This document shows positions 40,258-48,144 of a DNA stretch of 64,000 bases, piece after piece. The translations under genes were made by a program, and so were the position numbers. The notes beneath the pieces were generated by a model. The model was not told where the DNA came from. It worked only from the letters and a program-made list of their open reading frames with translations, and made no database searches. The stretch is taken from contig JACJYO010000001.1 in assembly GCA_020636075.1 (NCBI GenBank), forward strand, positions 1,054,001 through 1,118,000, given 5' to 3'. This DNA comes from Lewinellaceae bacterium (GTDB lineage: Bacteria; Bacteroidota; Bacteroidia; Chitinophagales; Saprospiraceae). Numbering within the stretch: the stretch's first letter is position 1; each line of letters begins with the position of its first letter.

Positions 40258-42432
40258 TCACCGCCGTAGCCCCAACCGGCATCTTTTTATTTCCTCTTCC
40301 ACATATTCCACCACACTTTGGTGCAGGTGTATTTCTTCACGCAACCGTTCCTGATCTTCCGGATTTTCAGGCAGGAGTGCTTCCATTTCGCGGAAAATGC
40401 GCAAGGCTTGCCCCCAAACGCCCGCTTCGACGAACTCTTCAGCCGCGCGCTGTTTTAATTTAAACTGAGAAATTATGGCATTGAGGGAAAACACCCGCCG
40501 CTGGTACAAGTCGTCGTAGCGGCTCTTGATATGGCTGCGGTTGATGCGCCAAATGGTGTCCTGCTCTTCAGTAATGCGAATGTACCCATTGCGCTGCGTG
40601 TAGTTGTCCATAAGACTGTAGGCCCGGCGGTACTTACTCAATGCTTCCGAAAACTGATCACTGAAAAACAGGGAGTCGCCTATTATCATGTTTTCCGTGA
40701 CAATGGAATCATACAACATTTGCAAGCGTTGCACCTTTTCCATCTCTTCCTCTACGTTGCGACCGGTCATTTTTTTCACTACCAATACCTTGACGGGCTT
40801 ATCGGCAATGAGCTGATACGCTTCCCGCCCGGCCTGAAATGCTTCGCCGCTTACGATAAAATCTGCTTGTTCCAACTCTTTTTTCACCGATTGCACCCAT
40901 ACGTATGAAAACCAGATGCCGAACACGATCATCAGAAAAACCGTTGTCAGTGAAAACAAGGCCACCCGCCGCGCCAGCCTGCGCCGCTCTTGCATGGCTT
41001 TCAGTTCTGCCTGGATGGCTTCCCGTTGCCGGGCTTCCTCTGCCAGGCGCTCCTGAAGATCGGCTTTTTCCTGATCGGCCTTTTCCCGGCGGCGCCGCTC
41101 ATCGCGGGATTCCAGGATGGGTGGGAGCAGGGTATCGTGGCTGATCTCGTAGTAGTAATCGTCGAGGCGTAATTCCTTGCGCAACAACCGCGTGTCAACC
41201 AAAGTATCCAGAAAATCGTGGTCCACATTCCAGGTAGCCGTCAGAAAATCATCGACCATGCTGCAACGACGGCCGATTGGGGTCACCAGACTTTCCTCAA
41301 TCAGGCACTGAGCGGTGTGGATAAACGCCTCGCGGTCTTCCACCGTTTTCGCTGTTCGGCGGGTGAACACCTCCGGTAAACCCTGTAATTGCCGGCGGTA
41401 AAAATTCCGGATTTCGTGCTCCAAGCCTTCCAATCCGGCATACAAATCAGGGGTGACGGAAAAGCCGGCCGGCAGGTTCTCATTGATAATTTTTTCCTCA
41501 ATGTACTGGCAGAGGATCTGCAGGTTGAACGATTCAATTTCTTCCTGCTTGCGCAGCGTCAGCGATACTTCGCCGTCGTCTGCATCGTCATGCGCCTGCT
41601 GGCCTGCCAGAAAATCCAGCATTTCCTGCAAGGCTTCAGGGGCGTAACTGAATTTTGGGCTGGCATATGCTCCTTCCGATCGCGCAGGTTCTTCAATGGC
41701 GGCTTGTGCCTGGCGCCGGTTGAGGGGCTGGAGTTGATAGCGATTCCGCAAAATATTCGGGATCAGGGGGCTTATCTCATCCAGCAAATGCAAAAAGTCG
41801 GATCGAATGGAAATTACGATGCGCAGGTCGGGTTGTTTTTCCCACCATTGCATGATGGTCGCAGTCAGGCTTTTATCCTGCCGCTGCAGGCGTTCCATGA
41901 GCTCGGCGCGAATGGTTTCGGGCATCGACTCGTTGGTCAGATCGGCCAACTCACCCAAAAACCGGCGGCGACTCGTTTCGCTGTGCCCCAACGTGAAGAC
42001 CTCTTCAAATTGGTCGAACACCAGCACCGGCGTAGCAGGCAGGCCGTCGAGGTCAAATTGCAGGCGCTTCATGCGTTCCCAGAGCGTTTCCCGATCGCCC
42101 TGCATTTCTCCGGTCGTGATCCGGCTACCGACAGCGGGGTCCTGGTTCAGGCGGTTTCCGATACTGGTCACCAGCGTAGAACGCGTATTGTCGGCCCGGA
42201 TAAATATTGGAGCAAAGCCGTGGCGTTCCAGTTCCGGAGCCACCCCTGCTTGTAAGAGCGAGGTTTTCCCGATACCCGATTTGGCAAAAAGCACGACCAG
42301 GCGCTCACGCAACACCAGGTTGGTAAGCCGCTGCACATCCTCGCCCCGGCCGTAAAAGACCGGACTTTGCTCCCGTTCGAATGGCTTGAGGCCCGGGTAG
42401 CGACGTGGCATATTGGCTGCAGCAGGTGTCAT
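40258..42432 (-). CDS. Membrane-anchored nSTAND NTPase
   Basis: A 724-residue STAND-class NTPase of the novel STAND 1 type: YPGLKPFEREQSPVFYGR (12-29) before Walker A AKSGIGKTS (50-58), Walker B VLVFDQFEE (136-144), sensor IVISIRSDF (205-213), and a winged-helix ending YEISHDTLLPPI (428-439). A charged coiled coil (440-486) leads to a membrane helix (about 490-512) and a helical, TPR-like C-terminal region. STAND NTPases act as stress or phage sensors that oligomerise on activation. Its ATG overlaps the stop of the upstream SIR2-TIR gene (ATGA), so the two are co-translated. Confidence 0.88.
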   Translation of the reverse strand: MTPAAANMPRRYPGLKPFEREQSPVFYGRGEDVQRLTNLVLRERLVVLFAKSGIGKTSLLQAGVAPELERHGFAPIFIRADNTRSTLVTSIGNRLNQDPAVGSRITTGEMQGDRETLWERMKRLQFDLDGLPATPVLVFDQFEEVFTLGHSETSRRRFLGELADLTNESMPETIRAELMERLQRQDKSLTATIMQWWEKQPDLRIVISIRSDFLHLLDEISPLIPNILRNRYQLQPLNRRQAQAAIEEPARSEGAYASPKFSYAPEALQEMLDFLAGQQAHDDADDGEVSLTLRKQEEIESFNLQILCQYIEEKIINENLPAGFSVTPDLYAGLEGLEHEIRNFYRRQLQGLPEVFTRRTAKTVEDREAFIHTAQCLIEESLVTPIGRRCSMVDDFLTATWNVDHDFLDTLVDTRLLRKELRLDDYYYEISHDTLLPPILESRDERRRREKADQEKADLQERLAEEARQREAIQAELKAMQERRRLARRVALFSLTTVFLMIVFGIWFSYVWVQSVKKELEQADFIVSGEAFQAGREAYQLIADKPVKVLVVKKMTGRNVEEEMEKVQRLQMLYDSIVTENMIIGDSLFFSDQFSEALSKYRRAYSLMDNYTQRNGYIRITEEQDTIWRINRSHIKSRYDDLYQRRVFSLNAIISQFKLKQRAAEEFVEAGVWGQALRIFREMEALLPENPEDQERLREEIHLHQSVVEYVEEEIKRCRLGLRR

Positions 42433-43790
42433 GCTAGTGTATCAATATATTTTTTTAAGGTTTCAGCAATTTCGGCAAGGTGCTTGTCTTCCTGGCCTTC
42501 GCCAAACACCGGTTTTTTCTGCAAAGGTCGTGTGGTGCGCAAGCTGCTCAGTGACGTACCGTCGAAACTGGTGGCTTTCAACAAAATTGGCATCACCAGA
42601 AAGCGGGAACGCGGATTATTGCGTTGAACCAGTTCGTCGAGCAGGGGGAGCGCCGGGTTGCTTTCCTGAAAAAAATCGGCGGTCACCAGCGGCAATACCA
42701 CCTGGCACTGATCGAGTTTTTGCCGGATCCAACCGGTCACATCACCTTCGCCAAGGGCATCGGCCAACGTCCAGGTACGCACCTTCAGCGGCCGCAAATG
42801 ACTGAGCAGGGCCTTGCAGCCGTCGTCGTCGGTTGCTTCATTGTGCAAAATCAGCACCTCTGCTTGGGTACTGCTGCTGTCGCTGGAGGCTTCCCCATCG
42901 AGTTGGCGGTAATGCACCAGCAGATTTTGCACGAACGTTTCCATATCGACCTGGGGAAATTCCATGCGAAACTCGCCCTGAAAAAACACCTTGGCGCGGG
43001 CGCCCGCATCCGGCTCGCCTTTTTGCGGATAGGCAAACGGCTGGATGCTGTTGCGGGCATTGCGAAACAGCGCGTCAAACAGAATCCGCAAACTCCAGTC
43101 TTCAAAATCGAAGCCCATGAACAGGTAGAAGCGCGGCACATTGAAGGCTGCGAGCAGGCTGTCGGGCAGGCGTTCGTGTTGTGCGCCGGTGATCTTGTTG
43201 ACATAGCCTAACTGGTCGCCATAGGTCAGTACCAGGGATTCGGGTTTTTTATAAAAGCCAAACAAGTTGTAGATCAAAGGCGGTTCGTCGTCGCCAAAGG
43301 CGTACAGCGGATCGGGGCTTGATTTCCGAAAATTGTAGTAGTCAAACTTATAATCGCGGACAGCCTGGGCATAAAAACGCGCGAAAAAGTCGTCGGGTGA
43401 GGTATTGACGATCAGTTTGAACGGCAGGTCGGCCAGTTGCTCGAGGACCGGCTGAAGTTCGGCCTCTCGTTCGGCTTTTTGGTAAAAATCCTGCACCGCA
43501 GCAATGATCATGGTGTCGCTCAGCGCATTGCGCATCCGGAGTGTGCTGGTTACCTGGGCAAGATGTTCGGCATCTTCTTTACTCAGGCTCAGGCCTTTGG
43601 CCAAATGTTCGGCGCAAAGTTCGATGAGCGGGCGGTAACTACCATCGGGCTGTTTGGCGGCCATTGCCGCCGGTCCGAGGAACAATGCACAGCTACCTTC
43701 GCGAATCTGCCGCGCGATATTTTGATAGATCACATCCGGGAGTTGTTCCCCGGCTGCCTTCCCTTTTGCTTTTGAATTTTCTTCTGGCAT
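42429..43790 (-). CDS. SIR2-like/TIR-like fusion protein
   Basis: A 453-residue cytoplasmic protein. Residues about 27-295 follow the SIR2_2-type fold: GSCALFLGPAA (32-42) in place of the GAG motif, LIVNTSPDDFF (126-136) with the conserved Asn-Asp region, YNLFG (174-178) where classical members have HG, PESLVLTYGD, and FMGFDFEDWSLRILF (224-238). Residues about 308-450 look like a TIR-like domain: EVLILHN, W340, DVTGWIRQKLDQCQVVLPLVTADFF and E386. Both folds are NAD-cleaving effectors in phage defence, so this may be a double NADase or a sensor-effector fusion. It is first in the operon, with its own promoter. Confidence 0.82.
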   Translation of the reverse strand: MPEENSKAKGKAAGEQLPDVIYQNIARQIREGSCALFLGPAAMAAKQPDGSYRPLIELCAEHLAKGLSLSKEDAEHLAQVTSTLRMRNALSDTMIIAAVQDFYQKAEREAELQPVLEQLADLPFKLIVNTSPDDFFARFYAQAVRDYKFDYYNFRKSSPDPLYAFGDDEPPLIYNLFGFYKKPESLVLTYGDQLGYVNKITGAQHERLPDSLLAAFNVPRFYLFMGFDFEDWSLRILFDALFRNARNSIQPFAYPQKGEPDAGARAKVFFQGEFRMEFPQVDMETFVQNLLVHYRQLDGEASSDSSSTQAEVLILHNEATDDDGCKALLSHLRPLKVRTWTLADALGEGDVTGWIRQKLDQCQVVLPLVTADFFQESNPALPLLDELVQRNNPRSRFLVMPILLKATSFDGTSLSSLRTTRPLQKKPVFGEGQEDKHLAEIAETLKKYIDTLA

Positions 43791-43821
43791 GCTATCGGTT
43801 TTTGGGGTGGTTTCGGATTAT

Positions 43822-43852
43822 CAAAGGTAGAGATGCCTTGGGAATGTGCAAA
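43822..43852 (-). promoter_or_regulatory. Promoter of the SIR2-TIR/nSTAND operon (TTTG-N19-TACCTTTG)
   Basis: On the minus strand TTTG (43849-43852) and TACCTTTG (43822-43829) are 19 bases apart, a perfect Bacteroidota promoter, and the ATG at 43790 lies 31 bases downstream. Confidence 0.85.
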
Positions 43853-43870
43853 TTATATACCGGAAAAAGG

Positions 43871-43898
43871 GCAAGGGTACGCATTTGCATACCCTTGC
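43871..43898 (-). terminator. Rho-independent-type terminator of the large T9SS gene
   Basis: A 9-bp stem GCAAGGGTA/TACCCTTGC (43871-43879 with 43890-43898) is followed on the minus strand by CCCTTTTTCC. It lies downstream of the gene ending at 43953 and insulates it from the SIR2-TIR operon. Confidence 0.75.
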
Positions 43899-43952
43899 GA
43901 TCTACTTTATCCCGTTGAGTTCCCCAGCCGGCGTGCTGTGCACCCGATATGA

Positions 43953-46900
43953 TCAGTGCAATACCACCAGACGACGCGGAGAAAGCCCCTGCCCAGGAAA
44001 AACAAGGACGTAAACACCTTCCGGCAATGTTTGCACCGCAACCGAGAACTGCTGCTGTACAGTCGTACCGGTAATTTTACACTGCCCCGATAAGTCAACT
44101 AGCGCCCACTGAACCGGGTTGACCGGCTCGTTCGGTAGCTGTACAAAAAATTGGCTTCGGGCAGGATTTGGATACACCGTTATATCTTGTAGTACCTGTT
44201 GCGGTTCTGGTATGATGCCTACAGACAAGTCGCCGTTCAATTCTGTGCGAACCAGCACGCCCTGCAAGTCATACAATGGAGGCCGAGGTTGGTTAAACCC
44301 CCATAAAAACAAATGATTGGGCGGTACAGCAAGGGCATCTTCTACCCTTTCGGTGTTTTTCGAGCCGTAATTCCGCCACCAAAGCGTGTCGCCGTTTTCG
44401 TCAGTCTTGAGGAGGAACATATCAAAAAAATGGTCGCTGGTGTCCGCCAGTATTTCACCGACAGAAAAGAAACCGCCATCCGGCGATGCTGCCAGGTTGT
44501 TGATTCGTACATTAGCAAAAGGCCCAATTACCGGATTTTTTTCCCAAAGAAAGGCGCCCGTGGAGTCCAGGCCGATCAGGGTCGGCGTAACGGCATACTC
44601 GCCGGGCTTGTATTCCCATTGTGAAGTTCCATTGACCAAAAAGCCGCCGTTAGCAGTAGGTGCCAGCCCGGCTGCATAAACATCGTGCGCGCCGTTGTAA
44701 CCTTTGCTCCATAAAATGTTCCCGCCGGCATCTACTTTTTGAAGGTACAGGTTGAAATTAATTTGCGTGCTTTCGTTCGACCCCATAAACACCGCGCTTC
44801 CGTCTGACAAAGCCAGCGCCCTTAACGGTCTGAACGCCGAGCCTTGAATTTCTTCCGTTTTTACCCAAATGACCGCGCCATCCGGCGAAAGTTTCAAATA
44901 GAACTGGTCTTGCCCACTAGTATTTGCACTATAGCCAAACAGGATAAAATTGCCATCAGCAGTTCCAATGATTCCTATTGCCCAGGCGCCATACTCTGCT
45001 CCGCCGGGTCTGATTTTTTTGTGCCAAAGCAAATGCCCGTTGGCATCCAACCGGGCTATATAGGGGTAATAATCCGAAAGGTTATTCGACGTCACTTCCG
45101 GCGGGCGGTAATTGCCTGCAGCCATACATCCGCCATCCGACAGAGGGGCTACCGCCCGAAAGGTGTTGCTGCCCTGATCGCCTAGGTCAATTGCGGTCAA
45201 CCAGATTGCCCGTCCGGTATTGTCGGTTTTAACGAGCAGGCCATCGGTATTCGTACGGTCACTATAACTACTCGTTTCCCCGGATAAAAAAACAGCTCCG
45301 TCCGCACTGGCAACCGCAAAAGTGCCAAAATCATAACTGCGACCACCAAAGCGCAAAATCTCGGGAGGATAGTTATTATACGGGTCCTGAGGAAGCAGGA
45401 AATCTTTCGAATAATTATTAAAACCCTGCGAGAGCGAATATGGGCCATAGCCATTTGCATAAGCCGTTGCTGCTACAGTAAACAGGCTGTTTTGGCCATC
45501 ATCAGGCAATATGCTATCCAGCGGACGAATCCGAAACCGCAGCATGGCATAATCAGCGGTATCCAACTGTAAATTGGACATTGTAGCCCGTAAAAGCCCG
45601 AATTTTTCGAGTTGCAATTGAACCGGGGCATTGCTTGCTACCGGCTGGAACGAGGTAATATCAAGGTTAGGGCTGAAGGTCAGCTGAAATTCAACCTGAT
45701 CAAGTTTGGCCTCCAGCGGATTTTTCAGGCGAGCGGTATATTCCAGCCATCCCGCATTGTCAATAAAATTGTAAAACCCCAGGCCGTGAATAGCCTCGGC
45801 AATCCTATCAGGTACACCCGTGGTGTTGGGCGGTAAGATGGCTGCTATGTCGGGCGCTCCTGCATCAAATGGCCAGGCATTTACCAACGCAATGGAATGC
45901 AAACCGCTGGGACCTTTCCCGCATGCTTCAATACTGGCCGCTGGCCGGCTGGATGCCGGAAACCCCGCAGCCTGTTCCAACTCCAGGCGCCAGCTGTGCC
46001 CATCAGCGGGAAACTGGATCACCTGGGCAGGCTCGCCCTCCGGCAAATCAATAGCCGTCCAATCCTGTATTAAAAACCCATCGGCAAGCACACGATAACG
46101 CGTATTGGCAAAGGAGCCTCCGCCACCTTCATTTTTTAGCAAAAACTGCACTTCGGCGCCGGCACAGTGCCCGTCAACGACAAAGCGCGGGCCATTCCAT
46201 ACCGGCGCGCATTCGACCGGGGTCAGGCGGGCAACAACCAAATGGGAGGCGCTAAGCTGTACATCACAGGCCAGTTTGAGCTGTAGATCAATGTTCTTTT
46301 GCTCAAATTCACCCATGGGCGGCACGACAAACTCCAGCGATTGTCCGTTTTGAAAAAACGGCTCGGAAGCTGAAACCGGGCTCAGGGCGGGGTCCAACTG
46401 TACCGCTAAAAGCAGATCGCCAGACTCGCCCGCACCGCGATTTTGTACGGTGATGGCGATATTACTGTTTTCACAGCGTACCAGGTCGGGTTGAGTAAGG
46501 CTTACTTCTGTATGCGGACAACCACCATCCACTGCCTGCGCCAAAAAAGTTAGGGTCGTATGCGGGTTAGCGGCATTGCTTTGCACCGTTTGGCCGGATG
46601 TACAAAAATTCCAGGCGGAGGCCGGTTCCGGGGCATCTGGCGTAATTGTCATACTTCCATCATCCGTTTTGATCGTAAACCGGCCCGAGGAATCTGTGGT
46701 CAGGTAATACGATTCTGTGTTACTTACGTGGACAAACCAGCCTGACAATGGCGGCTCTCCCGGATCTTCCTGGCAATTGCCATTCAAGTCTGCAATAATC
46801 CGGCCTTCCACTTTCCAGGGTAATATATTGCCATCAGCTTCAGCCCGGAGCAACCAGCCATCCTGACCGCCATGACCGGCCGGGGCGTTGGATGTGCCAG

Positions 46901-48008
46901 TCAAAAGAAAGTGCCCATCACTCAGGGCCAGCCCGTTGAGCAGCAAATTTTTCGCATCGTCCCTGCCGTAATATTGCCGCCACAGCTCCCGGCCTTTAGG
47001 ATCGATTAACGCAGCGAAGCCCTTATAAGTGGCTGGAAAAACATTTTTTTCAACAGCAGTTCCTGTTATCAATACGCTGTTGTCAGGCAGGAGGGACAGG
47101 TCATATGGAAGTTCTGCGATCGTAGAATGGCCGTAGATTTTTTGCTCCAACAATTCACCGTTGGCTGAAAAATGCAGGAGGGCAATGTCTGGGGTTGAAC
47201 CTTGCGGGTTTACGACCATTAAACTGCCATCTGACAATAAAAAAGCGCCTAAGGGCTGATTAGCATTACCGCCATTGTTGGTGCCATGCGATTCATCCCA
47301 GTCGGCATGCCAGGTTTTTTGCCAAATCAAACTGCCATCCGGTTCTATTTTTTGTATAAACACGCCTCCAAAACCTACGCCGATTACATTGGAGCGCCCA
47401 ACAAGCAGAAATTTACCGTCGGTGGTGGAAAAAATGCGCCTGACCTGTGTTTGATTAAAGACTTCAACCGGAAGTTTCCATTGCAAAATACCGGTTGAGT
47501 TGGTCAGCATGACAAGACCACTTTGCGAAGATCCGGCCTTATCTCCAATGCCGACGAACATCAAATCGTTGCCATGTGGGGCGGCATCCTGCAGGGATCG
47601 CACATTGGCATAGGAGCGCTTCCAAATGATGCTACCGTCGGCAGCGGTTTTTACAGCCATGGCCGTGCTTGTATTGAAAACGTCATCGGAACGCTGCTCG
47701 CCGGAAACGATGATACTTCCGTCAGAGAGTACGGTCAGCCCGTTCCCGTAACAGCTGGCGCCTGTTAGCAATGGCGTAATAGCGTTTTCCCAAATTACCG
47801 TTCCGGAAGCATCTATTTTTAGTATCCAGAGATAGGTGTTGGCGCCGATTTGTTTGGCGCCAGTAGCCAGGAAATGCCCGTCGGGGTATGGGATCATCCG
47901 TGTAATCAGGTCGGCGCCGGAATCGCCGAGAAAAATTTGTTTGGGTTGGGCGAAAGCCTGAGAGAAGGCCAAAAAGCTAAAAATTAAGCAAAGGCAGGTG
48001 TGTTTCAT
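43953..48008 (-). CDS. Large secreted protein with T9SS sorting domain
   Basis: A 1351-residue exported protein. A signal peptide (CLCLIFSFLAFSQAFA) precedes many beta-propeller-type repeats in two blocks, near residues 20-390 and 890-1270 (recurring SDGSxxxxG and ILWSKGYNG-like strands). Between them lies a region with cell-surface-type features (GRIIADLNGNCQEDPGEPPLSGW, a Ca-binding or SdrD-like segment). The C-terminus is a type IX secretion sorting domain (TVYPNPARSQFFVQL; LPEGVYVLVF). Probably anchored at or released from the cell surface. It is divergent from another T9SS gene. Confidence 0.88.
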   Translation of the reverse strand: MKHTCLCLIFSFLAFSQAFAQPKQIFLGDSGADLITRMIPYPDGHFLATGAKQIGANTYLWILKIDASGTVIWENAITPLLTGASCYGNGLTVLSDGSIIVSGEQRSDDVFNTSTAMAVKTAADGSIIWKRSYANVRSLQDAAPHGNDLMFVGIGDKAGSSQSGLVMLTNSTGILQWKLPVEVFNQTQVRRIFSTTDGKFLLVGRSNVIGVGFGGVFIQKIEPDGSLIWQKTWHADWDESHGTNNGGNANQPLGAFLLSDGSLMVVNPQGSTPDIALLHFSANGELLEQKIYGHSTIAELPYDLSLLPDNSVLITGTAVEKNVFPATYKGFAALIDPKGRELWRQYYGRDDAKNLLLNGLALSDGHFLLTGTSNAPAGHGGQDGWLLRAEADGNILPWKVEGRIIADLNGNCQEDPGEPPLSGWFVHVSNTESYYLTTDSSGRFTIKTDDGSMTITPDAPEPASAWNFCTSGQTVQSNAANPHTTLTFLAQAVDGGCPHTEVSLTQPDLVRCENSNIAITVQNRGAGESGDLLLAVQLDPALSPVSASEPFFQNGQSLEFVVPPMGEFEQKNIDLQLKLACDVQLSASHLVVARLTPVECAPVWNGPRFVVDGHCAGAEVQFLLKNEGGGGSFANTRYRVLADGFLIQDWTAIDLPEGEPAQVIQFPADGHSWRLELEQAAGFPASSRPAASIEACGKGPSGLHSIALVNAWPFDAGAPDIAAILPPNTTGVPDRIAEAIHGLGFYNFIDNAGWLEYTARLKNPLEAKLDQVEFQLTFSPNLDITSFQPVASNAPVQLQLEKFGLLRATMSNLQLDTADYAMLRFRIRPLDSILPDDGQNSLFTVAATAYANGYGPYSLSQGFNNYSKDFLLPQDPYNNYPPEILRFGGRSYDFGTFAVASADGAVFLSGETSSYSDRTNTDGLLVKTDNTGRAIWLTAIDLGDQGSNTFRAVAPLSDGGCMAAGNYRPPEVTSNNLSDYYPYIARLDANGHLLWHKKIRPGGAEYGAWAIGIIGTADGNFILFGYSANTSGQDQFYLKLSPDGAVIWVKTEEIQGSAFRPLRALALSDGSAVFMGSNESTQINFNLYLQKVDAGGNILWSKGYNGAHDVYAAGLAPTANGGFLVNGTSQWEYKPGEYAVTPTLIGLDSTGAFLWEKNPVIGPFANVRINNLAASPDGGFFSVGEILADTSDHFFDMFLLKTDENGDTLWWRNYGSKNTERVEDALAVPPNHLFLWGFNQPRPPLYDLQGVLVRTELNGDLSVGIIPEPQQVLQDITVYPNPARSQFFVQLPNEPVNPVQWALVDLSGQCKITGTTVQQQFSVAVQTLPEGVYVLVFPGQGLSPRRLVVLH

Positions 48009-48144
48009 GCGGTTATTTTATTAGGTGAGCGGTTAAATTGACATCCTAATATACCGCGTTCACGAACTCTGCCAACAAATTTCACCCCCGAATTGAGTGA
48101 ACAAGCCAAATTGTGTGGTAAATTCAACCACTCAATTTGTAAGT

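Noticed and set aside
38816..43790. Prophage or integrative element around the immune operon
   Set aside because: No integrase, transposase, tRNA-flanking direct repeats or phage structural genes are visible.
43953..48008. The large propeller protein as a part of the defence operon
   Set aside because: A terminator (43871-43898) and a separate strong promoter (43822-43852) split it from the SIR2-TIR gene, and it is a T9SS surface protein.
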